From Trichuris trichiura (lineage: Eukaryota; Nematoda; Enoplea; Trichinellida; Trichuridae): 64,000 nt of DNA. The position numbers and the translations under genes were made by a program. This document shows, in pieces, positions 39,201-51,414 of the stretch. The notes under the pieces were generated by a model. It was not told the origin of the DNA. It ran no database searches and saw nothing but the letters and a program-made list of their open reading frames with translations. Position 1 is the stretch's first letter, and the number at the start of each line of letters is the position of its first letter. Location: positions 372,001 through 436,000 of the forward strand of contig JBAJFE010000005.1 of the NCBI GenBank assembly GCA_037903355.1, given 5' to 3'.

Positions 39201-40468
39201 TCGAGTTGATGGACTAACAAAAGCCCGTTGAAACGATCTTCCTATTAAGAATATGAATTTCAAAAATGTAATATTAGGGGACGCCCCCACCCGAATAAGG
39301 CTTAGTCATTGGCGGAAGGCAAAAATGATTGGCCTACCTCGAATGACCTTAAGGCACTAGCAAATTCCGGGTACTGACGACACGCATTCAAAATAATCGA
39401 TGATAGTTCGCCCTTTTGTTGTAAAAACATGCGACTCATCTTGAGAAAGTGACCCACTTTTAAAAGTACGTCCGTAATCAACTGCTTTTGCGACCTTAAA
39501 AAGTTGTGTCCTATGTGTTTTACGCAACGTAATAATACGAGACGTTCTCAAGAGAGAGAGAGAGAAGGCGCATACCAATGGTCCAAACGTGCTTGCAGTT
39601 GTTCGGAAATTTCTTGATGCAATTTACGCAGAGCATCCAAATGACGAGATAGTTCGAAAGCGACGTCCGGTTGCGTCATAACGCGATGGTCGGCCAACGC
39701 TCTTTGGCGAATAAAATTTGGAAAGTCCTATTGAACAACAAAACGCGAACATTGTTGATAGTATGGAAGCGACAACGTACAACGCTAAGGGCTCGCAACG
39801 TTTCGACGTAAGCTCGTTCCGTGTTGCACATTTCTTGGGCGACGCGAAACAACTTATCGGCTGATCGCTTTAACAAATAAAAACAAGATTATACAACAAA
39901 GGTAAAAGCTTAAAAAAAGAACTGACTTCTTGTATTTCAAATTCGTCAATATCTGACGATTCGCTTCCAGAGTAAACACCACTGCTTCGTTCGGATAGAT
40001 ACGACTCGTGGCCGGGTAAAGCGTAACGACGAGAGTTCTGTACAACTTCGGACGTGGAATCATTAAAAACTGATACGGAAGCTCGACGCGGAGAGAAGAT
40101 TGTCTGAGACTCGTTTGATAAAGAGAGCCTTTTGGAACTATTAGTATGGTGGTCAAATTCAGTAGGAGCCGAAGGTGATCTGACCATAATGTTGGTCAAG
40201 TTGCTCTCCGCTTGCGGTACGGAATCTGTACACACCGGACGAACGGGTCTAAAGTTTGAAAATAGAAAATATTGTCTCTAACAAAGGCTAACACGACATA
40301 CTTGGATGGCGTAGGAGGAGGTGGAGCAGGCCTAACAGCCCTAACGGGACCGACACTGCTCTGGCTATACTTTACAAGGTTCTTTGGCTTGGGGGGAACG
40401 GGAGGTGGAATGGAGGAATGCATTCTTGACGACGAAACAAAGATATCCAACACTTCGGCAGCTCCCAT
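36212..40468 (-). CDS. FGD-family RhoGEF with FYVE and two PH domains
   Basis: Guanine-nucleotide exchange factor of the FGD type (C. elegans EXC-5 class), which activates Cdc42 and shapes actin and tubular membranes. Exons read in order: a Pro-rich N-terminus (IPPPVPPKPK and APPPPTPSK), a Ser-rich linker, the DH domain (KLFRVAQEMCNTERAYVETL; LLVHQLDCVHQRICRYPLLL), PH1 (GEIMKHSRKEIHPRFLLL, FSDVLLYCAP, RDQWVQAIRAAI), the FYVE finger (WVPDDRVTMCQHC, RRRHHCRGCGK, VICRRC, VCPDC), a short linker and PH2 (KKGYLWLQKKRDWKKHWCLL). Intron phases agree throughout, with most introns near 50 bases and one of about 1.3 kb before PH2. The FYVE lacks the usual Arg of the RVC motif (IVC here). The start is the first in-frame ATG of the first recognised exon; earlier exons are possible. 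Confidence 0.92.
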
Positions 40469-42701
40469 CGAGCGAAACGTCACCAAAGGTGACTCATAGA
40501 TGCAATCATTTAAAAGTACAAGCGATTCAAGTAAAATTTAAGCATTGAAAAAAATTCATCTCGACAAAAGCACTCGTTAAGCACAAATTGCAATACATCA
40601 CAACATCTCGCTTTAATGCCGGCAGCATACTGTACCAAAGATTCGCAAGTACTAAGTAAAATAAATTTTTAGAGTTTAGCTGTGCGCACTTGCGGTTGCA
40701 GGCTAAAATACGGCGTAAAAGAATCGGAAACTTAGGAAGCAAAAAACGAAAATGTAGAATAGTGCTTAGTGATCAAAAAGTTAAGCGCATTTTTTGCCAT
40801 ATTAGCGGACAACGGTGGAATGCATTTAGAATATCCTGAAATGGCTAACTTGTGAAAATTGCTATAATCGCCGTGTACATTGGAATGCGCGGGTGCTCGT
40901 TGGTTAGTAAAATTCAATTTTTCACTTTTGAGCGGCTTATAATAAGCATTCATACCAAAGCCATGATATTTAATGTACCTGCATTATTTATTTTGTTTTT
41001 CATTCGCCCGTTTTATGTTAAGTATTTTTTTCTTCTATATTAACCAACTTGTATTGGTCTACAAGAAATTTTGAAGTTACAATGAGGAAGTTAGGTTACG
41101 CGCGTCCTGTAGATGCCTGCCAGAAAGTTCGCATAATTTAGCGAACCACCGTGCATAGCTAGTGCAGTAAAAATGAGGCAAAAGATTCAGTTGAAAAATA
41201 TGAACCATCGCAAATAGATTCTAGCAACAAAGAAAACACTGATGCAGGGTTTAACAGACAACGACTATTCGTCAAGTTTTAGTATTACACAATGCTAAAG
41301 CTCTATATTGAAGTTAGAATACTCAGAAGCTATTACGAAAAGCTCTTTTTCGTAAATGCGTTTCTGTAAAGCAAGATTGAAACGCGCAACAACTCGCTAG
41401 CTTGTAGAAAATGAGCGCTTTTACGCGTTGTAATCAATAGACAAAATGGAGCTATTGAATTTTGGAAAAGAAATTTCATGCGCTGAGAATATGCGCACAA
41501 GCAAATCGCGGTTGCCGTTTTTCTCATCTATTGCTCAGATTAATGCGCAAAGAATAACCTTGTGCGGAAAAAGCGATAAAAACGAAAGAAACAATTAATA
41601 TTCCGAAATTGATGAAAAGATTCAACAACTCAATACAACAGAAATAATGCTCAAAAAAGATAGTATGAGTCAACTAAGATTAAATTCTAAGTACAAGTTT
41701 TATTTTACGCAAGCGTACGGGCGAAGGCAAAGCCGCATTGTAAATTTGACCTGAACATCAGTTAATTTTAAAAATTCAAATAAGTTTTGTAACGCGACAA
41801 TGATTTTCAAGTAACAACAATGCATTATTGGCATATCTGAGATGTTGGGCTACCAGAAATTCTGGAAAAGCAGAAAGAATTTTTCAGTACGTTTTATGAT
41901 TTTGAGAGTTACGCTCTACGACGCTTTTCCATCTGGTTAGACGCTAGCCAAGCAGTGGCTCCGCCAAATCTCACCTTAATCAATTTCACAGCAGCAGCTC
42001 ATTCTTGAATATTTAAACGTGGAAGTTAAGTCGTGAAATAAAGCCGGACAGAAACCCAAACAAGATAACAAAAAAATAATTAACTGTAAGAAAATGCTTC
42101 CGGTTACAGCATAAGTATACTGGAAAAAGCAAATAGCGTAAAACCTTACGAAAAGAACAAAAAAAGGGTCTTTTCCACTACTTGTCCGCAAGCAGTACAG
42201 TATTCTGACAATAATCAGGTTCTTTATAACTTACAACAGGATAGATAACAACGATTCTGCGGTTTGATGTCCCAGAGTCGTATTGTTCTTTTTCCAGCCA
42301 CCTAATTCTGCCTTCACCTAAGCCTAAGCCTAAATCTACAGCTTAGGCATAAGTAAGAGCCAAACAAGATAGCCCGCATGCTCGCCAGGAAAGCCATAAC
42401 AGGCCGACCACATTCTTAACAAAAAGAAAGCGTGCATTTCTCAGACATTAAGCTAGAAAAAAAGAATAATCAGTGCAAACCGTCTTAAAGCCCGCGTGCA
42501 GAAAAGTCCTGATTATTGTTAGAATACTGTATTGACTGCAGGTAACCAGACAAAGTGACGCGAAAAGGATTTTAATAGCTGTACCGTTCTCTGCAGTAAT
42601 TCGTGTCCACTAAATCCGAGTTTGATTACCTTTTCTGCCTACGCTAAAAGGAGCTCCATCGACTGAAATCTTATTTCGTATTTTTAGTTGCCTCCTTATC
42701 T
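40469..42701. other. intergenic, nothing recognised
   Basis: Upstream of FGD (-) and of the secreted-peptide candidate (+). AT-rich with no convincing exon. A short TTAGGC-type repeat at 42317-42348 is listed separately. Confidence 0.4.
42317..42348. repeat. short interstitial TTAGGC-type repeat with inverted copy
   Basis: CCTAAGCCTAAGCCTAA at 42317-42333 (nearly three GCCTAA units), followed 9 bases later by TTAGGC at 42343-42348. The unit equals the common nematode telomere repeat. The run is short enough to be chance. Confidence 0.4.
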
Positions 42702-43391
42702 ATGCAAACTTGGCTAACTCTATTGATAATGTACTGCATCATTTCAGCGTTACTTCTCAACGCTTCAGCAGAACAGGAAGAGGTTAGCGACGATGTATTA
42801 AGCCCAGTCAATACGAATCAGCGCGGTTCACGCGTACGGTAGCTATGTGACAGTACCTGAAAACACTTAATGAAGCACTCGCAATTATTGCATAGATGAA
42901 AAGCACACACGAGGCGTTAATAAGACAGATTACGTCCATTGTCCTATGGATGATAAATTCTCAACGAAAGCTCTTATAATAGGATAACGTTTAAGGCGCC
43001 GTAGGCAATTGAACCGCGAAACAAAATTTTTCACCAATTTGCCGAAGTAAAACAAGAGAACGACACTGGCCGGCTAATGCGGAACAAGTTTTTAAAACGC
43101 GGATTACGAGCCGATTAGGAAAACGAAAATCGATAAAACAGCCTCCAATAAAAGATGATGATGAGCTCGAAATGTGCAACCAAATGTCGTTCAACTTTAC
43201 GAATACGTTGTCGGTGGTTGGCATGCAAATTTTGGAGCAACAATTTCAAACATGTGACCGCAAATCGCTGTCCCAGAATTTGAAACGAGTAAGATATTTT
43301 AACCATCGAAACTGTGGGTCATACGTTCGCCAAATAGAAATATACCCCAATCAGAGCCACATGTGGCAAGCCCGAGGCCGAAGAAGGCTAA
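42702..43391 (+). CDS. candidate secreted peptide precursor
   Basis: Three exons join in frame: 42702-42838, 43048-43288 and 43338-43391, giving 143 residues. Exon 1 encodes a good signal peptide (MQTWLTLLIMYCIISALLLN, cleavage near ASA-EQE), then an acidic stretch. Exon 2 contains HWPANAEQVFKTRITSRLGK-R: Gly-Lys-Arg is a classic amidation and cleavage site, preceded by a 15-25 residue peptide. It goes on to an acidic DDDELE segment and two cysteines; exon 3 adds a third cysteine and ends GKPEAEEG. Intron 2 is 49 bases with good borders; intron 1 uses a weak acceptor (CGAAG). AATAAA is at about 43629. No known family recognised. It could be a neuropeptide precursor or another small secreted protein. 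Confidence 0.45.
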
Positions 43392-43990
43392 ATAACGTTA
43401 CACATTTCAAAAACATGCTTTAACGCATTTTACTCAATTGACCACGTGTTCGTTCCCGCCATTAGAAAAGGCAAACAGCTGGTGGACCATTCCGCCGCCA
43501 GAAAACAACTTTCTCCTTCATTTCTACTGCACATGCACTCAGCCGTTTCAAGCTGATTAAGACAACAGCTTTTGGCCTACTACTGACGGAAGCTACAAAG
43601 ACATCTTTGAAACTGAATACGTCAATTCAATAAATACTATCCAAGTAAACAGAACGCATGGTTCGATGGAACGTTTTACGCTACAATTACGTCACACTTG
43701 GCGAACGCGTAGGTACATTTACAAATAAAGGAAGAGAGAGAGCGATTCTTCCCCGCACGTCTCATCCGTGTAATGGAAGCAAATTTTTCTGGAAACAGTG
43801 GCGCCACCTATTGCCATTAGCTCAATCACCGATCCGCTGAGCGACGACGGGCGGCGACCGGCCAGTCGTCGTCGCAAACGAAGCGGAGCAACGGCATTGG
43901 CACAGGCGCAAAGCGCGTATAAAAGCAGCTACTTATAAGGAGGCAAACTTGCAAGGTGAAAAACAATGGGAGCAACGCTTCTTTGACGAC
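43392..43990. other. promoter region of the calmodulin-like gene
   Basis: Contains the 3' flank of the preceding candidate gene and, near its end, GC-richer sequence with a TATA box ahead of the calmodulin-like gene. No other gene seen. Confidence 0.45.
43918..43924 (+). promoter_or_regulatory. TATA box (TATAAAA) of the calmodulin-like gene
   Basis: TATAAAAG in a GC-rich setting, 67 bases before the first ATG at 43991. A start site about 30 bases downstream would give a 5' UTR of about 40 bases. Confidence 0.55.
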
Positions 43991-46434
43991 ATGGAATGGG
44001 CGGCCCGAGCGTTCGCGAGACTTACTACCGATTCGAAAAACCGCGAATTTCATAAAACGTCAAATCGGCCGACACGATTCGATTATAGCGACGAAGAATT
44101 GGAAGAATTCAACGCGGCATTCAAGGTAAGTTTGCTTTTACAACTTTGCATAAAAGTGATCAATTTTTAAACCTTTACAAAGCCTAAAAAGGTAAACATT
44201 TAAGCGTAGCTTTTCCTCGTCACCTTTCTACGAGCATCCGCCTACTGTTTTCTTGCCGTTTGGTAAGGTTTGTAAAAAAACAAAAAGTTACAGAATAAAG
44301 TAAATTGGATTTAACCTCAACAGGCAGGAAACGTTTCGCTTGCTTTGACCACCCATCCAATGCCTGAAAGTACGTTGCTCCAACTCGTTTTATATACTGC
44401 TGATAGGGTTGATTTCGGAATGGGCACACTGCCACTTCCGTTGATTAACTAGTTCACGCGCTGCTAGATGAGAATTCAATTTTTCCTCTACCTTCAATGA
44501 GCTGCACTTCAGCAACGCCTCAAAGCGCGTATGAAGCGTAAAAGCTTCATCATAATTCAACGAGGAAAGCAAAGAAAAACCGGAAAGTACTAACTTTAAA
44601 ATGAATGTAAAGGAATGCGAAAGAAGCATCGTCGCAATGGAGTTGCCATAGCAAAATAACCCAACAGCCGAAAGCACATTTGTACTGAATTATTTCGGCG
44701 CACATTATCTCTTCTACTAAATAGCGCGTAAAGGCTAAACATGCGTATAAACATTGCGCGCAGAGATTCCGTTGTTCCTTTGGGCACTAAAGTGCCACTC
44801 TAGCGACATTGAGCTAGCGAAAAAGTGTAGCACTTAAAATAGTCGAAGTGCCAGTTTGAGCAAGAGAAAAAGACAAAAAGGCCATGTACAAATCTACCGT
44901 ATACACGTACGTTTATGCAAATCATAATAGTTTCATTAGCAATGCGCGCCCATCTAGCAAAGCGTGCGTTCGAATTTTTTCTTTTTTGCTCAAAATTGAT
45001 CGCCCCGCGCGATTCGGTCAAAAAGGGCAATGTCCCACTGATCGGTAGCATTGAAAGCCACTTGACCAACCGCGAAAGCGACGAGCCGCTTGAAAGTAGA
45101 TTAAACGAATGAAAACGGGAAGCGTCAACTACCGCTAACAAGGCGATTCACGACACACCGTCTCCAAGGCGTAGCGACACTATAGGGCCCCCTTTATGCA
45201 TGGCCAATCGATTTCGTTCGACCAAAGTTAATTCACGGATAAAATCGATTAATGAGGTCAAGCAGACATCCATTCAAGGTATGCTGTCTTGTTCGCATAC
45301 CTACAGTCAGCCTATTTATTCATCCAAAGCAATTCTAGTCGCCCCATGCCACCTCAGTCGGCGACAGTACATTCGTGACAATCCTTAAAGAACATTTAAA
45401 ATAAAGTCAACAAGCCCGAAGGGACAACGGAAGACGAATTTACAAGTTTCACCTGCGAGGCGACAGACGGCCACACCAAGGAGGTGACAGAGTTGGTGTA
45501 AGCAAGAAAATTCATTAGTCAACGGGCTTTATCGATTTTGAACAAAATTAATTCGAGTAGTCTTGATTAGGACTACCAATTGCCATTTCTGAAAACCATT
45601 CCATAGTAATGAGGTAAAAACGGATAATCGAAACGAATCATTAGCTAGCCAAAGTGGCGCCACCTAAACCCTAAAGAGATGGCGGTTGTTGACGACAAAG
45701 TTGTCCATGTATGGAAGCACTTTTGTTTTAACAGATGTTCGACAGGGATAGCAACGGAACGATCAACATCAAGGAGCTCGGCGTGGCTATGCGAATGCTC
45801 GGCCTGAATCCAACCGAAGACGAACTGTTGAACATTGTCAACGAGTTCGACTTGGACGGAAACGGCAAAATGGACTTTGAAGAATTCTGCCGCATGATGA
45901 AAAGTATGAACAAGGAAACCGACCAGGAATTGGTCCGACTTGCATTCCGGTAAGCGATTGCAACTTGAAAACTTTTTCGGGATTCGTAACTATCTCAAAC
46001 CTTACCCGCTCAGTCGTCAGAGTCTTACGAGAGCAGCCTAATCAAACACTCTTCATATTTCTTAATTGGACTTACGATATACTGTTAAGAAACAATGATG
46101 ACGTCAGGTTGAAAGTTGGAAAAGTTTGACGCCCAAAATAGGAAAGCGAAATAAAGCCTTACGAATTTACACTAGCGTGACACATGTTGCATAGGCTCTA
46201 TTGATATTAGCTTTTAGGGTTTTTGACAAAGACGGAAACGGGTACATTACGGCTCAGGAGTTCAAACACTTCATGACCACAATGGGCGAAAAGTTCACGG
46301 AGGAAGAGGTTGACGAAATCATACGGGAAGTGGACAAAGATGGCGACGAGCAAATAAACTATGAAGAATTTGTACAGATGATTGCTCCAAGCGTTCGGTA
46401 CTACCAACAGGATGACCGGACAAGCGACCTTTAG
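43991..46434 (+). CDS. calmodulin-like four-EF-hand protein with N-terminal extension
   Basis: Calcium sensor. Exons 43991-44125, 45735-45949 and 46218-46434 join in frame with GT-AG borders, giving 188 residues; intron 1 is 1.6 kb. About 35 residues precede the first helix ([15 protein letters not shown]). Four EF-hand loops keep canonical calcium ligands: [36 protein letters not shown] and [12 protein letters not shown]. The C-terminal half is close to calmodulin ([36 protein letters not shown]). The tail extends about 15 residues past calmodulin ([14 protein letters not shown]). Divergence of lobe 1 and the extension place it with nematode CAL-1-type calmodulin-like proteins, not calmodulin itself. 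The start is the first ATG after the TATA box; the frame reaches further upstream without an ATG. Confidence 0.9.
46099..46106. promoter_or_regulatory. TGACGTCA palindrome (CRE/ATF type) in an intron
   Basis: Perfect 8-bp CREB/ATF consensus inside the second intron of the calmodulin-like gene. Function is only suggested by the motif. Confidence 0.25.
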
Positions 46435-47001
46435 TTTAACGAGTATCCCCCCTCCGAATGGAAAAATGCAAGTCGATACGGAGCCGAGCAGGCTTAACGG
46501 AGGCAAAATGACGGACGATAAAGGCGGAGCCTTTATCGTCTTCCATTGAATTGAACATTTTGCTGTCGGAAAAAAGATTAAACCCAAATTAAATATACAG
46601 CGTACAGTCTGAAACAATGCTTTTTACTTAGCCTACGGAAAGCGGATTAAGGCTAAGATAAAAAGGATTACGTTTTCGTATTTTTTATTTTCGCCTCTAA
46701 AACACAGAGGAAGTTTTTGCGTGGTTGGGCATTTGTCCCACATTTAGTAAATTAATTTTTTAAAACCTTTGGCACGACGGCAAAATACAGCGCAAGTATC
46801 CCGTCTCAATCGACGCGGACACTGGAGCAACTCAATTTCCTAAAGGCTAAAAACGGACTCCCGCGGGTATAACAAGCGAATCAATAAGTGACTGAACATG
46901 TAACCTGGTTAAATGAAGTAACATAAGAACGGAACAGTTGCTTGAAAGCCCAAAGTTGAAAAAAAAGAAACAAAAAAAACAATTCACCACAAACAATGCG
47001 C
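46435..47001. other. convergent intergenic region
   Basis: Between the stops of the calmodulin-like gene (+) and GMPPB (-), so it holds two 3' UTRs. AT-rich with no gene or repeat recognised. Confidence 0.4.
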
Positions 47002-49947
47002 CTACATAATAATGTAAGGCTCTGGAACATTTTCGCTGATTCCCTTATGGGGTAGCACCTTTGCACCATTTATGTAAACCTCGTCGTTGACAATTACGTC
47101 TTCTCCAAGGACGGATACATTTTCCATTCTCACCTGAAACAAAAAAAATAAAACCGTACACAACTCCATGGCGTTATAGCGTTAGAGCACCCAACGCCCT
47201 ATGCAGCATTTCCAGCCAATAATGGAATTGTTTATCCACGAATGGGAGTCGATGGTAGTGTTTGCCAAAATGGTTGTATGCTTCAGGCAGACACCGTCTC
47301 TAATTTCAACGCCAGGGCCGATGACAACATTCGGTCCGATCCGACAAAGGGAGCCAACTTTTGCCGTACGATCCTGCGTACCAAAATTGGCAACCCAATC
47401 AGCGAAATTGCAAAGTTATTGCTACCATGAGAACGTTGCCATTGAACTGGGAACCGCGAGCCAACAATTCCGGTTTGGTCGTCCGGATGTGTTCCAGGTA
47501 TAGAGCGCTGCCGCGAATGAAATCTCTCGGCTGTCCAACGTCCATCCAAAAGCCTATTGTCAAAACGTTTCAACATTAAAACTATTCGTCAAAATATTTT
47601 AAAGTGCTTCCACGCAACGGCCGACTACGCGCTCAGACCAAGTTCGTAAGTAGTCTTTAAACGTCGTACGATATGCCCTGCGTACACTATATTATGCATC
47701 AAGAACAAAAGGAATTGGAAGTGCTTCGTGTTCGCTTAACCCATCAGCTACTTAAGCTATGCGACATAGGCGAAAAGGAAGTATATCACCCTTAAGAAGA
47801 TTGCGTCCCAACTAACTGTATTAACGATTTAGAAATTTCATCAATGCAACTCTTGCAAACAGCAAGACAATGAAGGCATGCTATGCTTTAGCTGCGGTTT
47901 TCAAGGATGCGCCAAACAAGGACATATGATAGAACACTTGAAAAACAAAAAGCATATGTTCGCCGTTACGCTGACTGACGGAAGGTTATACTGTACAATT
48001 TGTGAACAATACGCTGGAAACATAAACGATCGCCAATGAAATTACAATAGTAATAATAAAGCGCTTACATAGACCTTAAGCGAATTCATGCCAACATATT
48101 AAAGAAAATGAACGCAACATTCGAATGCAAGCAAACTTAATGCTTAAAAATAGCGAAACGTCAAAATAAAACCGGTTTTAAAATTATCCAATAAAAATAT
48201 GCAATTTAGGCCGCTTGTAAGAGCAGCATTTGGTGGCAATCTAATTTCTCGACAAACGTTTTTCGGAACGAAGAAAAGAAAATGGAACAAAACTGAAACT
48301 TGAAGAGAGAAAAAATGAATTAATTGCGCTGTTTTTACAAGTTAAACTAGAAGTCGGTTGCTATTACTAACCTGCTTACTTTTAATCAACTACAGTATGA
48401 TATCGTAGCTTTAAAAGTGCTATAAAATTAACTAGAAAAAGCATTCCCGCATAGGTAAAACATAGGGGTAGCAAAAACTTTTAAATTCTACGGCATGGAG
48501 CAAAATAAGGCTCGCTAAAGGGTAAGATAAACCCAGCTAAGCCTTAACAAGAAGATACTACGGCACGAAAAGGTTACTACTAAAATTAAAAATTAAGTTT
48601 ACAATTTTTCTGTCGCTTTTGAATTTAACCTGGCAGCGGGAGATGGAGAATATAACAAAGCGAAACAAAGTCTACAGTATTACCGCATGAACTTGAACAT
48701 CATGTAGAACAAAAGCGTTTTTCGAAATTACGACAGAAACAAGCATTTTTTTCCCTCCAAAACTTGGACAGACATTAGCCTTTTTGCAATGCGCACTTTC
48801 TTTGCTTAAAAGAAAAATAAAAACCGGTTATTCCGTTTAGCTTTGTCACCAGCTGAATTATTAAATTAGCAATTACAAAAATCTTTCTTGCTCGAATTTG
48901 AGTTTAGTTTTCAGCCCTTCTCATTGAGAGAACAGCTTTAGAGGTAGTTGTAGAAACCTACTGATCAAAATTTAGCCATACTATCACTTGAAAAAAATTA
49001 AAAAACAGAAAGCCATTTTTGCAAACGGTACTTGAACTTGAGAATACTTTTGTCTCGCAGTTATTGATGCATTATTGCTGTTGAGCGAAGGCGATCGGGA
49101 AGTCGGACAAACACTAATCACCGACGACATATGTACATATTTACCTGGTAGAACGAAAGCACACAGTTCTCCGTCAGCTGCCATTGCCGGGAAAATCTCT
49201 TTCTCAATCGATGTAGGTCGAAGCTGTCAACAACAGATCAACTGTAAGTTCACAAAATGTCATCGCGTGTTCGTCTACCGATATTCGACCAAGGCATGAT
49301 GTGTTCAAAAGATATATGCCGGCATTAATTTTGTTGCCAACGTACTCCTGCGGCTTTTCAACAAACTTTTCTACAACTCCCGATTCATCAAAAACCACTA
49401 CACCATATTTGGAGGGTTCATCGACACGTGTCACCTGAATGACTTGACATAAACGCTAGGCGTCCAATAACCCGCAAACAAAGCTTACAACTATGGTTCC
49501 TTCGCGGCCATGCTCTCTATGATATTTTATAATGTCTACGAAAGGAAAGTCGCAAATGACATCCGAATTCAGCACAAAGAAAGGCTCGCTGCTGGTCTCT
49601 ATCAAATGTCTAGCCAAGGCAATAGGTCCAGCTGAAACAGCAGAAAAAGATCACTGCGTATTATTTTTTGGCCCAACATTCTACGTACCCGTATCAAGAG
49701 GCTCATCTTCTACGGAAACGTCTATTTTGATGCCTAAAGAAGCTTCCTCCTTTTTGATCTCCTTTTCCATCATTTCACCCCTGTAGTTGACAGCCAAAAT
49801 GACGTGATCAACCCCAGCCTTTGCCAACGCTTCAATCTGATGAAGCATCATAGGTTTGTTGCAGAACTCCACTATTGGCTTTGGTCTTGTTAGAGTCAGC
49901 GGCCGAAGCCGCGTCCCATATCCACCAACAAGAATCAAAGCCTTCAT
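47002..49947 (-). CDS. GMPPB: mannose-1-phosphate guanylyltransferase beta (GMPPB)
   Basis: Makes GDP-mannose from GTP and mannose-1-phosphate in the cytosol, for N-glycosylation, O-mannosylation and GPI anchors. Seven exons: 49689-49947, 49499-49631, 49279-49434, 49145-49223, one with upper edge 47553, one between about 47180 and 47410, and 47002-47133. They give about 360 residues, the family length. Signature motifs run in order: [20 protein letters not shown] (nucleotidyltransferase loop), [80 protein letters not shown], then left-handed beta-helix hexapeptides, [18 protein letters not shown] and a C-terminus ending YIIM. The fourth intron (47554-49144, 1.6 kb) contains a separate gene on the opposite strand. 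Confidence 0.95.
47673..48039 (+). CDS. free-standing ZnF-UBP protein nested in a GMPPB intron
   Basis: Two exons, 47673-47780 and 47833-48039, with a 52-base GT-AG intron, encode 104 residues on the strand opposite GMPPB. The product is essentially one UBP-type zinc finger: the starting C-x-H (PCVHYI), [20 protein letters not shown], then spaced histidines in [14 protein letters not shown], and [11 protein letters not shown]. This order matches the N-terminal finger of the USP22/Ubp8 (SAGA deubiquitinase) type more than ubiquitin-tail-binding fingers. A stop follows directly and AATAAA occurs about 15 bases later, so no ubiquitin protease domain is attached. It could be a partial gene copy, a truncated paralogue, or a true stand-alone finger. 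Both exons keep an open frame, arguing against a dead copy. Confidence 0.7.
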
Positions 49948-50619
49948 CTAGTCCGGCACCGCCTCGGCTGGCGCTTACAGTATAGCTAATACCTGAAAAC
50001 TACATAACGCATCCAGCGAATCAAACAAACGATTAAAGCAGTTCCGCACTTAAGAGAGCACAGTTAGACTCGTCGCTACACATTTAATATTACTAGCTTG
50101 CCAGTCCGAAATTCGGATTGCTTAAAAAATGTTTAATTTATTGTCGCTATCGCAGTGGCGAAAAGGGACTGCCAAAACGTGTCGCTATTCAACAGAATAC
50201 AAATTAATATTAAATCATCTCCAAAAATTTACCAGCTCGTAGGATAGTAGCCTTATTAGGAAGAAGTCACAATTTAAAATTTGACCTTTTTCACAACTTA
50301 TTTGTACACTACGTTTATATAATATTTTTTCTCAGTAAATCGGTAAAGCAACAAGGCCTATACGGTCCGCGGAGGAATAAATTCAACGCAAGTTAAAGAA
50401 TGCGAACATTGGAACCTGACTTCATGATTACGGTAGTTCTGTAACGTTGTCCTTCCTTATTTTGTTTCGTCGTCGTTTGGAAGCATCGTATTGTTTTGCG
50501 TCCTCTCTTGAACATCTAAAGGTAAAGTTTTTAAAGCTCTTTTTTTTGTTTACACTGCAGCAGCTTTGCTTTGCTTTCTCAATTCGGAATTAATCAGCCA
50601 AAAATTCAATTTAGGAAAA
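49948..50619. promoter_or_regulatory. shared divergent promoter region GMPPB / RPS4
   Basis: The 672 bases between the ATG of GMPPB (-) and of RPS4 (+) must hold both promoters. A pyrimidine-rich stretch around 50535-50550 and TTTAG about 6 bases before the RPS4 ATG suggest a spliced or trans-spliced RPS4 leader (inference). Confidence 0.45.
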
Positions 50620-51414
50620 ATGGTGAGAGGACCTAGAAAGCACTTGAAGCGTTTAAACGCCCCAAAGCATTGGATGCTGGACAAGCTGTCGGGCTGCTTC
50701 GCTCCGCGTCCATCCTGCGGCCCGCATAAGTTGCGCGAATGCCTACCGTTAATTCTGTTCATTCGAAATCGGCTGAAGTACGCTTTGACGTACGACGAGG
50801 CGAAAAAGATAATGAATCAACGCCTCGTAAAAGTGGATAATAAAGTTCGGACGGATATCACTTATCCGGCCGGCTTTATGGATGTTATAACAATCGAGCG
50901 CACCGGAGAGCATTTCCGACTGGTCTACGACGTCAAGGGACGTTTTGCTGTGCATCGTATTTCGCCCGAAGAAGCAAGATACAAGTTGTGCAAAGTAAGA
51001 AAACTGCTTATGGGTCCCAAAGGCGTACCGGCGCTTGTGACGCACGACGGACGTACAATTCGTTATCCGGATCCTTTGATAAAGGCCAACGATAGTATAA
51101 TGTACGACATTGAAAAGGGTAAAATTGTCGATTTTCTAAAGTTTGACACTGGAAATCTGTGTATGGTTGTCGGCGGTAATAACGTAGGTCGTGTTGGATT
51201 GGTTATGCACCGCGAGCGTCATCCGGGTTCCTTCGACATTGTTCACATACGCGACAGCGCTGGACATACGTTCGCTACCCGAATGAACTACGTATTCATC
51301 ATCGGAAAAGGACGTCAACCAATGATCAGTCTACCAAGAGGAAATGGCGTTAAACTTTCCACCATGGAAGAACGCATGAAGCGTCTGGCAAGTAAGAAGG
51401 GAAAAACTGGCTAA
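50620..51414 (+). CDS. RPS4: 40S ribosomal protein S4 (eS4)
   Basis: Structural protein of the small ribosomal subunit. The single-exon product of 264 residues is almost colinear with animal RPS4 (263): it opens [20 protein letters not shown], then [69 protein letters not shown], the KOW segment around [28 protein letters not shown] and [12 protein letters not shown]. The start is the ATG at 50620, because family members begin M-x-RGPKKHLKR; the frame extends further upstream but without similarity. Stop is 86 bases from the aquarius stop on the other strand. Confidence 0.98.
   Translation: MVRGPRKHLKRLNAPKHWMLDKLSGCFAPRPSCGPHKLRECLPLILFIRNRLKYALTYDEAKKIMNQRLVKVDNKVRTDITYPAGFMDVITIERTGEHFRLVYDVKGRFAVHRISPEEARYKLCKVRKLLMGPKGVPALVTHDGRTIRYPDPLIKANDSIMYDIEKGKIVDFLKFDTGNLCMVVGGNNVGRVGLVMHRERHPGSFDIVHIRDSAGHTFATRMNYVFIIGKGRQPMISLPRGNGVKLSTMEERMKRLASKKGKTG

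Noticed and set aside
45412..45500. Exon-like stretch ([12 protein letters not shown]) inside the first intron of the calmodulin-like gene
   Set aside because: Ends near a GTAAGC donor, but its phase does not match the next exon and no start is visible.
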